A DNA stretch of 64,000 nt, taken from NCBI RefSeq assembly GCF_034258515.1, contig NZ_CP139438.1, positions 372,001 to 436,000 of the forward strand, given 5' to 3'. The notes beneath the pieces are model-generated. The model did no database searches and was not told the DNA's origin. It saw only the letters and a program-made list of their open reading frames with translations. Below are positions 8,162 through 17,243 of the stretch, in pieces; the first letter of the stretch is position 1, and every line of letters begins with the position of its first letter. The DNA is from Pseudarthrobacter oxydans (lineage in GTDB: Bacteria; Actinomycetota; Actinomycetes; Actinomycetales; Micrococcaceae). Position numbers and translations under genes: made by a program.

Positions 8162-9535
8162 CTACCCGATCAGCAGGCTCAGGGCCTCGGTCAGGTGTTC
8201 CACCTCCCGCACTGAGAAGCCGGCCGGTATCGGGCCAGGCCCTGCATGGCTCGCGGGAACCACGGCATGCGTAAACCCGAGGCGGTGGGCCTCCTGGATG
8301 CGCTGGTTGATGCCCGGCACCGGACGTACCTCGCCGGCCAGGCCCACTTCTCCAAAGGCAATGAGCCGGATGGGCAGCGGTTTGCGGGCCTTGGCCGAGG
8401 CCACAGCCAGGGCAATGGCAAGGTCCGTGGCGGGTTCGCTGAGCTTCACCCCGCCCACTGTGGCCACGTACGAGTCGTCCTTGTGCAGGAGTGTTCCCGC
8501 GCGCTGCTGCAGCACGGCGAGCAGCATGGAGACCCGTGAACTGTCCAGCCCGCTGGTGGCCCGCCGCGGCTGCGAGTTGGGGCTTTCCGCGAGCAGCGAC
8601 TGAACCTCGGCCAGCAGCGGCCGCCGGCCCTCCATGGTCACGGTGATGCAGGTTCCGGAAACCGGGTCCTTGGTGCGGCTGACAAAAAGCCCGCTGGGAT
8701 CGGCGAGGCCTTCAATGCCGTTCTCGTTCAGGTCGAAGCAGCCGACGTCGTCGGTAGGCCCGTAACGGTTCTTGACCGCGCGCAGCATCCGCAGCCGCGA
8801 ATGGCGTTCGCCCTCGAACTGGCACACCACGTCCACCAGATGCTCCAGCAGCCGCGGCCCGGCGATGGAACCGTCCTTGGTCACGTGGCCCACCAGCAGG
8901 GTTGTCATGTTCCGGCGCTTGGCCGCGGCAATGATGGACGCGGCAACCTCCCGGACCTGGGACACGCCCCCGGCGCTGCCGTCAACATCGGCGCTGCTGA
9001 GGGTCTGCACCGAGTCCACGATCAGGAGCCGCGGCTCGATCTTCTCCACCTGCCCCAGCGCCTGGCCGAGGTCCGTTTCCGCGGAGAGATAGAGCGATTC
9101 AGCCACGGCGTCGATCCGCTCCGCGCGGAGCTTCACCTGCGCCGCGGACTCCTCCCCGGTCACGTACAGCACGTCCTGGGCCGTCCGGGCAAACTTGGCG
9201 GCCACGTCCAGCAGCAGCGTGGACTTGCCGACGCCGGGTTCGCCGGCCAGCAGGATGACGGCGCCCGGGACCAGTCCGCCGCCCAGCACCCTGTCCAGTT
9301 CATCAACGCCCGTGGGCAGGAATGCGGCGGTGGTGGCGTCCACCTCGGCAATGCGGCGGGCGGGCTCAAGGACCGTTGTGGCCGCCGTCGTACGCGCCAC
9401 GGCGGCGCCGGTTTCCTCGACGGTGCCCCACGCCTGGCACTCGCCGCAGCGGCCCACCCATTTGACTGTGGTCCAGCCGCACTCGGCGCACTTGTAGGCG
9501 GGCGCCTTGGATGCCCGGGAAGTCTTCGTAGCCAT
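8162..9535 (-). CDS. radA: DNA repair protein RadA (branch-migration ATPase)
   Basis: RadA helps process recombination intermediates. Residues C16, C19, C30 and C33 form the N-terminal zinc finger. The RecA-like ATPase has Walker A GEPGVGKST at about 98-106 and Walker B LLIVDSVQ, followed by the RadA-specific KNRYG motif. The C-terminal half is the Lon-protease-like domain (VGGVKLSEPATDLAIA, FGEVGLAGEVRPV). From the ATG at 9535 the protein has 457 residues, as usual. TAGGGT lies seven bases before this ATG, pointing to a leaderless transcript. A longer reading from 9625 adds 30 unlikely residues. Confidence 0.95.
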   Translation of the reverse strand: MATKTSRASKAPAYKCAECGWTTVKWVGRCGECQAWGTVEETGAAVARTTAATTVLEPARRIAEVDATTAAFLPTGVDELDRVLGGGLVPGAVILLAGEPGVGKSTLLLDVAAKFARTAQDVLYVTGEESAAQVKLRAERIDAVAESLYLSAETDLGQALGQVEKIEPRLLIVDSVQTLSSADVDGSAGGVSQVREVAASIIAAAKRRNMTTLLVGHVTKDGSIAGPRLLEHLVDVVCQFEGERHSRLRMLRAVKNRYGPTDDVGCFDLNENGIEGLADPSGLFVSRTKDPVSGTCITVTMEGRRPLLAEVQSLLAESPNSQPRRATSGLDSSRVSMLLAVLQQRAGTLLHKDDSYVATVGGVKLSEPATDLAIALAVASAKARKPLPIRLIAFGEVGLAGEVRPVPGINQRIQEAHRLGFTHAVVPASHAGPGPIPAGFSVREVEHLTEALSLLIG

Positions 9536-9542
9536 GCGTCCA

Positions 9543-9548
9543 ACCCTA
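9543..9548 (-). promoter_or_regulatory. -10 element TAGGGT for leaderless radA
   Basis: Read on the minus strand, TAGGGT is followed by seven bases and then the radA ATG at 9535. No ribosome site lies between. This spacing fits transcription starting at the start codon and supports the chosen start. Confidence 0.5.
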
Positions 9549-9651
9549 GCGGCGGGCTCCGACAATTCAGGCCGCCGCCCTGTGGCACCGCCCTCAGGCT
9601 GCAGGAAGATGTCCTCCAGGCCCACCCCCGGTTACTTAGGGCCACCGGCCA

Positions 9652-10779
9652 CTACAGCGCCGGCAGCACGTCCCGGGCCTCGCTCGCGTCCATGCCCGTG
9701 GCCTCCAGCAGGTCCACCATCAGCGGCCGGTACAGCATCACCACCGTTTCGCCCTCCAGCCGCTGCACTTCCAGGAGCTTGGGGTGCAGGCGCAGGGCGA
9801 TCTCGCTGAGGTCCCGGCGGGCCGTGCGCATGTGGGCGCGGCGGACGCCGTCGTGCGTTTCCGCCAAGCCGAGCGAAAGCTCGTCGATGGCGGCAGCGGT
9901 CTCCTGCAGCACCTCCGCGATGTTTTCCGTGGCTTCATCCGAAAGCGCCGCATGGTTGATGGCACTGGTAAGCCGGCGCGCGAAGACGCGGCTGTTCCGC
10001 AGCGCCAGGTCGATGAAGTCCAGCGACTGTTTCAGCTGGTCCAGTTCCTCCCGGTGCCTCCGGTAGGCGGGGGCCAGCCTGGCCACCTCGCCGGAGGTGC
10101 GCAGCGACTGGCGCATGGCGTCCACCAGCGGCTGGCAGTTCCTTCCCCGGATCAGGGCGTGCCAGGCCTGGGTGGAATCGCTGTTGTCCAGGGCGTTGGC
10201 GCATTCGCGCAGCACCTCGGCAAGCTCGTGGAGGAGATTCTTCACGTCCTTGCGGGGTTCGCGGCGCGGATCCTTGGGGACGAGGATGGTTACCAGCAGG
10301 GCAAACAGTCCGCCCACCACGGCGTCGATGCTCCGCGTGAAAGGCCCGCCGGCCGGCGCGGGGAGCAGGACGACCAGCAGCGATTGCAGGCCCAGCTGGG
10401 TGGTGAAGATATTGCCGCTGTCCAGGAAGCGGGCCAGCAGGATGGAGAAAAGAAGGACGACGGCGGCCTGCCAGATCCCGGGGCCCAGCCAGTGCAGGAG
10501 CAGGTCGCCCACCGCAATGCCGATGGTGCAGCCCAGGCCAACCTCCACCACCCGCCGCAGCCTGGGCTCCCGGGAGAAACCAAGGGCAATCAGGGATGAC
10601 GTGGCCGCGAACAGGGGGCCGGAATGCCCCAGCACGTACTCCGCGAAAGCGTAAGCTCCCACGGCGCAGACGGTCATCTGGACCGCCGGGAGCAGGGAGT
10701 TCCGGCTGCGGATCAGGCCTGTGCGGAAGCGGCCGCGCAGGAACCGCCTGCCTGCTGAGAGTCCTGCTGCGGGAGCCAT
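9652..10779 (-). CDS. FUSC-family membrane protein, aromatic acid exporter-like
   Basis: The protein has hydrophobic segments in its first half, roughly six helices between residues 35 and 175 from the ATG at 10779 (LLPAVQMTVCAVGAYAFAEY, LFALLVTILV). A long soluble helical domain of about 190 residues follows. This layout matches FUSC/DUF939 proteins, related to the AaeB aromatic acid efflux family. PKDPRREP marks the end of the membrane half. TACACT sits seven bases before the ATG, as in a leaderless gene. The upstream in-frame extension to 10884 has no support. The substrate is unknown. Confidence 0.78.
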   Translation of the reverse strand: MAPAAGLSAGRRFLRGRFRTGLIRSRNSLLPAVQMTVCAVGAYAFAEYVLGHSGPLFAATSSLIALGFSREPRLRRVVEVGLGCTIGIAVGDLLLHWLGPGIWQAAVVLLFSILLARFLDSGNIFTTQLGLQSLLVVLLPAPAGGPFTRSIDAVVGGLFALLVTILVPKDPRREPRKDVKNLLHELAEVLRECANALDNSDSTQAWHALIRGRNCQPLVDAMRQSLRTSGEVARLAPAYRRHREELDQLKQSLDFIDLALRNSRVFARRLTSAINHAALSDEATENIAEVLQETAAAIDELSLGLAETHDGVRRAHMRTARRDLSEIALRLHPKLLEVQRLEGETVVMLYRPLMVDLLEATGMDASEARDVLPAL

Positions 10780-10786
10780 GCCGTCC

Positions 10787-10792
10787 AGTGTA
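10787..10792 (-). promoter_or_regulatory. -10 element TACACT for a leaderless transcript
   Basis: On the minus strand TACACT is followed by seven bases and the ATG at 10779 of the FUSC-family gene. No Shine-Dalgarno sequence intervenes, so the mRNA probably begins at or next to the start codon. Confidence 0.5.
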
Positions 10793-10896
10793 TTTGCTGC
10801 CGGCCCCGTTTTATTTTCCGGTGCGCGGCGCCTTACGGCCGAACATGTGATCTGCGCAATGGTGACCGGGCATATGTCAACCAATATCCCGCCGCC

Positions 10897-10941
10897 GTTA
10901 ATCCTCCGTTAACCTTGGGCAGCCCATCCCGTTACCTGCGG
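10897..10941 (+). promoter_or_regulatory. Candidate PHO box upstream of pstS
   Basis: GTTAATCCTCC at 10897-10907 and GTTAACCTTGG at 10908-10918 are adjacent 11-base direct repeats. A third GTTACC unit starts at 10931. Eleven-base direct repeats beginning GTT are the known form of actinobacterial PhoP binding sites. The site is about 100 bases before the pstS start, where activation under phosphate limitation would be expected. The assignment rests on spacing and position. Confidence 0.55.
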
Positions 10942-11036
10942 ACCCTAACTTCGATGAAGGTACAAAACGTACGCATCGCGCAGCAGGGTTCTCCGTCCCT
11001 GACCGCAACTGAAAAACCCTGGAAGGGGTACATCTA

Positions 11037-12158
11037 GTGAAGGCACTCCGCTTCGGCCGCCACGCGGCTATCGCTGTCATCGCAGCCGGCGCTCTCGCGC
11101 TTACCTCCTGCGGTTCAGACAACGCCACGAACACCTCGCCCACCGGCAACCAGGCCTCTTCCGGCCCCAAGGTCACCGGCACCCTGACCGGCATCGGCGC
11201 ATCCTCCACCGGTGCAGCCATGGACGCGTGGAAGGCAGGCTTCGCCTCCGCAAACCAGGGCGCCACCGTGCAGTACTCCCCGGACGGCTCCGGCGCCGGC
11301 CGCAAGGCCATCATCGACGGCTCAGCCCAGTTCGCCGGTTCGGACGCCTACCTCAAGGACGAAGAGCTCGAGGCCTCCAAGGCCGTGTGCGGTCCCGACG
11401 GCGCCATCAACATCCCGGTCTACATCTCCCCGATCGCCGTGGCCTTCAACCTGCCCGGCATCACGGACCTGAAGCTGGATGCAACCACGGTTGCCAAGAT
11501 CTTCCGCGGCGAAATCGCCAAGTGGAACGATCCCTCCATCGCCGCCCTGAACGAGGGCGTCAGCCTGCCGGACCTCAAGGTCACCCCGGTGAACCGCTCG
11601 GATGACTCCGGTACCACCACCAACTTCACCGACTACCTGGCCTCTGCAGCACCCGAGGTCTGGACGGACAAGTCCTCCGGCGTATGGCCTGCCACCCTGC
11701 AGGGCGAAAACGCCAAGGGCACCTCCGGTGTGGTCAAGACCGTCACCGACACCCCCGGCGCCGTGACCTACGCTGATGACTCAGCTGTGGGCGGCAAGCT
11801 CGGCACCGCCTCCATCAAGGTGGGCAGCGAGTTCGTCAAGATCTCCGCCGACGCCGCAGCCAAGGCCGTCGAGGCAGGCAAGGCCGTTGAAGGCCGTTCA
11901 GCCAACGACGTCGCCATCAAGCTGGACCGCAAGACCACCGCATCGGGTGCCTACCCGGTGGTGCTGGTTTCCTACCACGTGGTCTGCAGCGCCTACGACA
12001 AGCAGGAAACCGTTGACCTGGTCAAGGCCTTCGAAAACTACGTAGTTTCCGAGGAAGGCCAGCAGGCCGCCGCGGACTCCGCCAAGTCGGCCCCGCTTTC
12101 CTCTACCCTTGCAGAGAAGGCAACTGCGGCTATCGACTCCATCAAGGTCAAGTCCTAA
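11037..12158 (+). CDS. pstS: Phosphate ABC transporter substrate-binding lipoprotein PstS
   Basis: PstS captures inorganic phosphate outside the membrane and delivers it to PstCA. The GTG start follows GGAAGGGG. A lipoprotein signal ends in LTSC with Cys25 as lipid anchor. Phosphate-contacting motifs typical of the family are visible: TGIGASSTGAAMDAW at the front, SGAGRKAI, PVNRSDDSGTT and GTSGVV. The length of 373 residues is normal. It is first in pstSCAB, behind a candidate PHO box, so it is probably induced by phosphate starvation. Confidence 0.96.
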   Translation: MKALRFGRHAAIAVIAAGALALTSCGSDNATNTSPTGNQASSGPKVTGTLTGIGASSTGAAMDAWKAGFASANQGATVQYSPDGSGAGRKAIIDGSAQFAGSDAYLKDEELEASKAVCGPDGAINIPVYISPIAVAFNLPGITDLKLDATTVAKIFRGEIAKWNDPSIAALNEGVSLPDLKVTPVNRSDDSGTTTNFTDYLASAAPEVWTDKSSGVWPATLQGENAKGTSGVVKTVTDTPGAVTYADDSAVGGKLGTASIKVGSEFVKISADAAAKAVEAGKAVEGRSANDVAIKLDRKTTASGAYPVVLVSYHVVCSAYDKQETVDLVKAFENYVVSEEGQQAAADSAKSAPLSSTLAEKATAAIDSIKVKS

Positions 12159-12176
12159 TAACCGCTCTGAACCCGG

Positions 12177-12209
12177 GTTCCCCGCCTGCCGAAAGGCAGT
12201 GCGGGGAAC
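12177..12209 (+). terminator. Attenuator-like hairpin between pstS and pstC
   Basis: GTTCCCCGC at 12177-12185 pairs with GCGGGGAAC at 12201-12209. CTGCC at 12186-12190 pairs with GGCAG at 12195-12199, leaving one bulged T. There is no T-run. Such hairpins after pstS commonly let the binding protein be made in excess over the permease, either by partial termination or by protecting the 3' end of the pstS message. Confidence 0.55.
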
Positions 12210-12264
12210 TTGGCATTGGACAACACATCTTTCCTGAATCAGCTACCAACCGAAGGGCCGTCGA

Positions 12265-13197
12265 ATGACCGCCACCCCCCTGACAAGTACCCAAGGCGCC
12301 GGGCGCGCCGGGGACAAAATCTTCTCGGGCGCCGCGCTGGCCGCCGGCTGCCTCATTCTTGCCGTCCTCTTCGGCGTCGCACTCTTCCTGGTAGTGCAGG
12401 CAATCCCCGCGCTGACCGCGCCGGCCGACAAAATCCAGGGCGGCGCCGGCTTCTTCGCCTACATCTGGCCCATCGTGATCGGCACGCTTATCGCTGCGGT
12501 CATCGCCCTGGTCATTGCCACGCCCATCGCCATCGGCGTCGCCCTGTTCATCTCGCACTTCGCCCCCCGCGGACTCGCTTCCGGCCTCGGCTACGTGGTG
12601 GACCTGCTGGCCGCCATCCCGTCCGTCATCTACGGCGCCTGGGGTGCGGCCTTCCTGGCGAGGGAAATCTCGCCCGCCTACAACTGGCTGGCCGCCAACA
12701 TGGGCTGGCTGCCGATCTTCCAGGGTCCGGCTTCCGCAACCGGCAAGACCATCCTGACCGCCGGCATCGTCCTGTCCGTGATGGTCCTGCCCATCATCAC
12801 CTCCCTGTCCCGCGAAATCTTCCTGCAGACCCCCAAGCTGCACGAGGAAGCCGCGCTCGCCCTGGGCGCGACGCGCTGGGAAATGATTAAGATGTCCGTC
12901 CTGCCGTTCGCCCGGCCCGGCATCATCAGCGCCGTCATGCTCGGCCTGGGCCGTGCTCTCGGCGAGACCATGGCAGTCGCCCTGGTGCTGTCCTCCGGCG
13001 CCCTCACCGCCAGCCTGATCCAGTCCGGCAACCAGACCATCGCCGCCGAAATCGCCCTGAACTTCCCGGAGGCCAGCGGGCTCAAGGTCAGCACCCTCAT
13101 CGCTGCCGGCCTGGTCCTCTTCGTCATCACCCTGGCCGTGAACATGATCGCGCGCTGGATCATCACCCGGCACAAAGAATTCTCGGGAGCCAACTAA
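12265..13197 (+). CDS. pstC: Phosphate ABC transporter permease PstC
   Basis: PstC is one of two membrane subunits forming the phosphate channel. The 310-residue protein has six predicted membrane helices, starting at about residue 22. The cytoplasmic EAA loop that docks with PstB is clear (EEAALALGATRWEMIKMSVLPFA), as is GLGRALGETMAVALV typical of PstC. The ATG follows CGAAGGG. Its TAA is followed after no gap by the pstA ATG at 13198, so translation of the pair is probably coupled. Confidence 0.95.
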   Translation: MTATPLTSTQGAGRAGDKIFSGAALAAGCLILAVLFGVALFLVVQAIPALTAPADKIQGGAGFFAYIWPIVIGTLIAAVIALVIATPIAIGVALFISHFAPRGLASGLGYVVDLLAAIPSVIYGAWGAAFLAREISPAYNWLAANMGWLPIFQGPASATGKTILTAGIVLSVMVLPIITSLSREIFLQTPKLHEEAALALGATRWEMIKMSVLPFARPGIISAVMLGLGRALGETMAVALVLSSGALTASLIQSGNQTIAAEIALNFPEASGLKVSTLIAAGLVLFVITLAVNMIARWIITRHKEFSGAN

Positions 13198-14310
13198 ATG
13201 ACCTCCACGCTTACCCCTGTGCGCAGCAAGCGCTCGGCACTTACCAAAGGCCAGCTGCCCAAGTATGCGCCGTACGTCGTCCTTGCCGCAGCCCTGATCC
13301 TGGGTGCCGCCATCATGGCCCTGGTGGGCTTCAACCCCGTCGGCTGGGGCATCGTCTCGGCGTTGCTGTTTGCCATCGGGCTGGTGTCCTGGAGCGCAGC
13401 CGTGGAGGGCTCCCGCAAGGCAAAGGACAAGCTGGCCACCTGCCTGGTGGTGGGGTCCTTCCTCATCGCCCTGCTGCCGCTCATTTCGGTGATCTGGACG
13501 GTCCTGGTCAACGGCGTTCCCGGACTCCTCAACCCGGGATTCCTCACGACGTCCATGAACGGGGTCACCGGTGTCTACGACAACCGGGCCGCGGAGGAAG
13601 GCGCCCCGGTCCTGGGCGGTATTTACCACGCCCTTATCGGCACCATCCAGATCACCCTCCTGGCCACGGTCATCTCGGTGCCGGTGGGCCTGCTGACGGC
13701 CATCTACCTGGTGGAGTACGGCAATGACGGCCGGCTGGCCCGCGCCATCACGTTCTTCGTTGACGTCATGACCGGCATTCCTTCCATCGTGGCAGGCCTC
13801 TTTGCGGCGGCCTTCTTCTTCGCCATTGTCGGCCCCGGCACCAAAACCGGCGCCGTTGCCGCGGTCGCGCTTTCCGTTCTCATGATCCCCGTGGTGGTGC
13901 GTTCCAGCGAGGAAATGCTGAAGATCGTTCCCAACGAACTGCGCGAAGCCGCGTACGCCCTGGGCGTGCGCAAGTGGCGGACCATCGTCAAGGTTGTCAT
14001 CCCGACGGCGATTTCCGGCATTGCCTCAGGCGTCACCCTGGCGATCGCCCGCGTCATCGGTGAGACGGCGCCCATCCTGGTCACCGCGGGCTTCGCCACC
14101 AGCATCAACTCCAACGTGTTCAGCGGCTGGATGGCTTCGCTGCCCACGTTCATCTACACCCAGATCCTGAACCCCACGTCGCCGGCCAACCCGGATCCGT
14201 CATCCCAGCGTGCCTGGGGCGCGGCCCTCGTGCTGATCATCCTGGTCATGGTCCTCAACCTTGGCGCCCGCCTGATCGCCCAGGTTTTCGCCCCCAAGAC
14301 GGGCCGCTGA
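13198..14310 (+). CDS. pstA: Phosphate ABC transporter permease PstA
   Basis: PstA is the second permease subunit. At 370 residues it is longer than many PstA proteins because of two extra N-terminal hydrophobic segments before the PstA core. The EAA loop is REAAYALGVRKWRTIVKVVIPTA, followed by ARVIGETAPILVTAG, both family hallmarks. The start directly abuts the pstC stop. The final helix is followed by a short basic tail. About 80 bases separate it from pstB. Confidence 0.94.
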   Translation: MTSTLTPVRSKRSALTKGQLPKYAPYVVLAAALILGAAIMALVGFNPVGWGIVSALLFAIGLVSWSAAVEGSRKAKDKLATCLVVGSFLIALLPLISVIWTVLVNGVPGLLNPGFLTTSMNGVTGVYDNRAAEEGAPVLGGIYHALIGTIQITLLATVISVPVGLLTAIYLVEYGNDGRLARAITFFVDVMTGIPSIVAGLFAAAFFFAIVGPGTKTGAVAAVALSVLMIPVVVRSSEEMLKIVPNELREAAYALGVRKWRTIVKVVIPTAISGIASGVTLAIARVIGETAPILVTAGFATSINSNVFSGWMASLPTFIYTQILNPTSPANPDPSSQRAWGAALVLIILVMVLNLGARLIAQVFAPKTGR

Positions 14311-14389
14311 CAGTTTCCAGCCCGCGTCCCTTCCGGTCCTATCCGCCGGAACCTAGACTTCAATTCATACCAGTTAGTGAAGGAACACC

Positions 14390-15169
14390 ATGTCTAAGCG
14401 CATCGACGTCAAGGACCTGAACGTGTACTACGGCGATTTCCTCGCCGTAGAGGACGTCACCATCAACATCGAGGCCAAGTCCGTTACCGCGTTCATCGGA
14501 CCCTCGGGCTGCGGAAAGTCCACCTTCCTGCGCACCCTGAACCGCATGCACGAGGTCCTCCCGGGGGCGCGCGTCGAGGGCGAGGTCCTGCTCGACGGCG
14601 ACAACCTGTACGGCCCGGGCGTGGACCCCGTGACCGTCCGCTCGCAGATCGGCATGGTGTTCCAGCGGCCCAACCCGTTCCCCACCATGTCCATCCGGGA
14701 CAACGTGCTGGCAGGAGTGAAGCTTAACAACAAGAAGATCTCCAAGGGTGAGGCCGACGTCCTGGTGGAACGCTCGCTGAAGGGCGCCAACCTGTGGAAC
14801 GAGGTCAAGGACCGCCTGGAGAAGCCAGGCTCAGGCCTTTCCGGCGGACAGCAGCAGCGCCTCTGCATTGCCCGTGCCATTGCCGTGGAGCCGCAAGTGA
14901 TCCTCATGGACGAGCCGTGTTCCGCGCTGGACCCCATCTCCACCCTGGCCATCGAGGACCTCATCAATGAGCTCAAGGACCAGTACACGGTGGTGATCGT
15001 GACGCACAACATGCAGCAGGCAGCCCGCGTCTCGGACCGCACCGCTTTCTTCAACATCGCAGGCACCGGCAAGCCAGGCAAGCTGATCGAGGTGGGAGAC
15101 ACGCACACCATCTTCAGCAACCCCACCCAGAAGGCCACCGAGGACTACGTCTCCGGCCGCTTCGGATAA
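14390..15169 (+). CDS. pstB: Phosphate ABC transporter ATP-binding protein PstB
   Basis: PstB supplies ATP hydrolysis for phosphate import. Walker A is GPSGCGKST (about 38-46), the Q-loop region has [10 protein letters not shown], the signature is [14 protein letters not shown] and Walker B is [21 protein letters not shown] carries the switch histidine. The length of 259 residues is normal. GAAGGA precedes the ATG. It is the last gene of pstSCAB; no phoU follows directly, unlike in many bacteria. Confidence 0.96.
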   Translation: MSKRIDVKDLNVYYGDFLAVEDVTINIEAKSVTAFIGPSGCGKSTFLRTLNRMHEVLPGARVEGEVLLDGDNLYGPGVDPVTVRSQIGMVFQRPNPFPTMSIRDNVLAGVKLNNKKISKGEADVLVERSLKGANLWNEVKDRLEKPGSGLSGGQQQRLCIARAIAVEPQVILMDEPCSALDPISTLAIEDLINELKDQYTVVIVTHNMQQAARVSDRTAFFNIAGTGKPGKLIEVGDTHTIFSNPTQKATEDYVSGRFG

Positions 15170-15196
15170 CCCGCCGTCTTTTTGTCCAGGCGCTCC

Positions 15197-15231
15197 ACAG
15201 CCCGAGGAGGAACCCTTCCTGCTCGGGCTGT
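15197..15231 (+). terminator. Hairpin after pstB
   Basis: ACAGCCCGAG at 15197-15206 pairs with CTCGGGCTGT at 15222-15231. After one mismatch, AGGAA pairs with TTCCT inside around a CCC loop. The position 28 bases after the pstB stop fits the end of the pst operon. A T-run is absent on the 3' side. Confidence 0.5.
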
Positions 15232-15338
15232 CGGCTGCCAGGGAGGACGCCAAGGAACTGCTGGCGGGGACTTGGGGAATTTAGTACGCTGGACTAGATA
15301 CTTCGGGAGCTAGTAACTAGAAGAAATAGGAGCTTTCC

Positions 15339-15617
15339 TTGACGCAGACGGCAAACGGCCTCAGGGGCCATCATCCCAACGGGCCTGGAACCTTTGCCGA
15401 TGGGGAGCACCTCTCTGCGGTCTGGCGCAGCAGTTCCTACCTGGAGAGCATCCAGTGGGAACTCGACGCCGCCCACGAGTCCCTCAGGGAAGCCGTCCAG
15501 CAGGCAGCCAGTTCCGGGGTGGACCACGGCGCGCTCCTCCAGGCGGCCAACATGACGTCCCAGGAACTGGAAGCGGCCCTGCTGGACGCCCCGCCAGCCT
15601 GGCCCACGGGGTTTTAG
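15339..15617 (+). CDS. Small hypothetical protein
   Basis: The 92-residue protein starts at TTG with TAGGAG six bases before it. It is mostly helical (YLESIQWELDAAHESLREAVQQAA), and a second helical pair (HGALLQAANMTSQELEAALLDAP) could be a helix-turn-helix. No family is recognised. It ends one base before the converging zinc-ribbon gene on the other strand. An inverted CTAGTAACTAG lies just before the ribosome site. Confidence 0.6.
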   Translation: MTQTANGLRGHHPNGPGTFADGEHLSAVWRSSSYLESIQWELDAAHESLREAVQQAASSGVDHGALLQAANMTSQELEAALLDAPPAWPTGF

Positions 15618-15618
15618 C

Positions 15619-16026
15619 CTACTCCGGCACTTCAAGCTGGAAGCCGCACCGGCAGCGCAGGACCCTCGTGGGCAGCGAAACCGCGTTGAGTCCCCCTCCG
15701 CTGTCGCTGCTGCGGTAGCAAAGCCGTTCGATCTCGAACTCGGCTTCCTCCATGGGAAACCCGCAGTGGATGTACTCGTCGCCGAACAGGATGACCTGGG
15801 CCATCCGGCGCACCTGGTGCAACGCCGCCGCCACATCCCGTGCATAGGCGAGGTGCTCCTGGAACAGCCCGCAGTCGTTGCAGGTGTAGCCAACGGTGAC
15901 CAGGTCCCCGTTGGCTGCCCCCATCGCACTGATGGCGTGGATGGTCAATTGATGTTCGGTCCCGCAGGTTTCGCAGCGAAGCTGCCGCGGCTGGGGCAGG
16001 GAATGCCGGGGCCTCGAAGTAGACAT
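15619..16026 (-). CDS. Zinc-ribbon protein of unknown function
   Basis: The 135-residue protein has paired cysteine knuckles: CETCG near residue 18, CNDCG near 49 and CRCG near 127. A helical and beta segment lies between them (VAAALHQVRRMAQVILFGDEYIHCGFPMEEAEFEIERL). The knuckles suggest structural zinc. No catalytic motif or named family is recognised. The cytoplasm is the likely location, as there is no signal or membrane segment. Confidence 0.65.
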   Translation of the reverse strand: MSTSRPRHSLPQPRQLRCETCGTEHQLTIHAISAMGAANGDLVTVGYTCNDCGLFQEHLAYARDVAAALHQVRRMAQVILFGDEYIHCGFPMEEAEFEIERLCYRSSDSGGGLNAVSLPTRVLRCRCGFQLEVPE

Positions 16027-16228
16027 GATGCCTGCTCTTTTCCGCGAGGTGCATCCATGCCGCCGATATGCTGCAGCAGCCCAGTCCGCGGCCCTGCACC
16101 CGGCGGCGGATGTCCGGCCCGGGAAAGCGAAAGTACGGGATTCCAGAACCTACTTTCGAATCTACGTCACCGTGATCAGCCTGTATAGGGCAATGAAGCC
16201 GCCGCATGAAGACATGGCACTACCAGGT

Positions 16229-17242
16229 TCAACCAGCCACCGGGGTGAGCGCCAAAGCCAGCACGAATGCCAGTGCAGCCGTGGCGGCGGGGGTGAGGAC
16301 CCAGAGACCCACGATCCGGATCACCAGCTTCCGGTTGGTCACGGAAAAGTGCTGGTTCTCTCCCGCCCCGAGGACTGCCGAAGTCACCGTGTGCGTGGTG
16401 GACAACGGCCAATGGAGCGCAATGGAACCCACAAAAAGCATCACGGCGCTGAGAGTCTGGGCAACAGACCCGCGCAGCGGATCCACCCGGGTGATCTTGT
16501 ACCCGATCGTGTGCGAGATCCGCCAGCCGCCGAACATGGTCCCGGCGGCAATCATCACCGCTGTCAGCAACATCACCCACAGGGGCAACGAGCCGCCGTC
16601 GGAATACCCTGCGGCCAACAGCGCCAGCAGCAGCACGGCGCTGACGCGCTGCCCGTCCTGTATGCCGTGCCCAAAAGCCACGGCCCCGGCCGCCACTGCC
16701 TGGCTTCGGCGGAAGCGGTGGTTGACCACATTGGGCTGGGTGTAGCGGGCCGCCCAGGTGGCCGGATACACCAGCATGAATGCGCCGCTGTAGGCGACGA
16801 GCGGGGACAGCACCAGTGGAAGCACAACCTGGAAGAGCAGGGACTGGTCCACCCCTCCGACGCCGGTGCCGCCCACCGCCAGGCTGGCCAGGCCGGCGCC
16901 GGCAAGGCCGCCCACCAAGGCGTGGGTGGATGAGGCGGGAATGCCCCGCCACCACAGCAAAATCCCCCATGCGCACGCGCTTGCCAGGCCGGCCACCAGG
17001 ATGCTGAGGCCCTGCGGACCCGGAGGAAGGCTGATCCAGGCCCGGCTGATGGCCACAGCCAGCCCGGCGCTCAGCAGGGCGCCAATGAAGTTGAAGAAGG
17101 CCGCCAGCAGGACCGCGACGCTGGGGGTGAGGGCCCTGGTGCGGACGGCAAGCGCCACGGAGGTGGAGGCATCGCGGAAGCCGTTGAGGAAGGCGAACGC
17201 CGCGGACAGCAGGACCACCAAGCCGAAAATGACCGGCGTCAC
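16229..17242 (-). CDS. pit: Low-affinity inorganic phosphate transporter (PiT family)
   Basis: PiT proteins import metal-phosphate by proton symport. The duplicated family signature is visible as FLNGFRDASTSVA near residue 18 and FGHGIQDGQR near 195, within about ten hydrophobic segments. WPLSTTHTVTSAVLGAG near the C-terminus is also typical. At 337 residues it is a short, bacterial-type PiT. The ATG lies one base after the stop of the DUF47 gene, so the two form an operon. It gives the cell a constitutive phosphate route beside the inducible pst system on the other strand. Confidence 0.92.
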   Translation of the reverse strand: MTPVIFGLVVLLSAAFAFLNGFRDASTSVALAVRTRALTPSVAVLLAAFFNFIGALLSAGLAVAISRAWISLPPGPQGLSILVAGLASACAWGILLWWRGIPASSTHALVGGLAGAGLASLAVGGTGVGGVDQSLLFQVVLPLVLSPLVAYSGAFMLVYPATWAARYTQPNVVNHRFRRSQAVAAGAVAFGHGIQDGQRVSAVLLLALLAAGYSDGGSLPLWVMLLTAVMIAAGTMFGGWRISHTIGYKITRVDPLRGSVAQTLSAVMLFVGSIALHWPLSTTHTVTSAVLGAGENQHFSVTNRKLVIRIVGLWVLTPAATAALAFVLALALTPVAG

Positions 17243-17243
17243 C

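Noticed and set aside
12148..13629. Open frame antisense to pstC and pstA
   Set aside because: Shadow of genes with clear membrane-protein and EAA motifs; composition is highly charged and repetitive.
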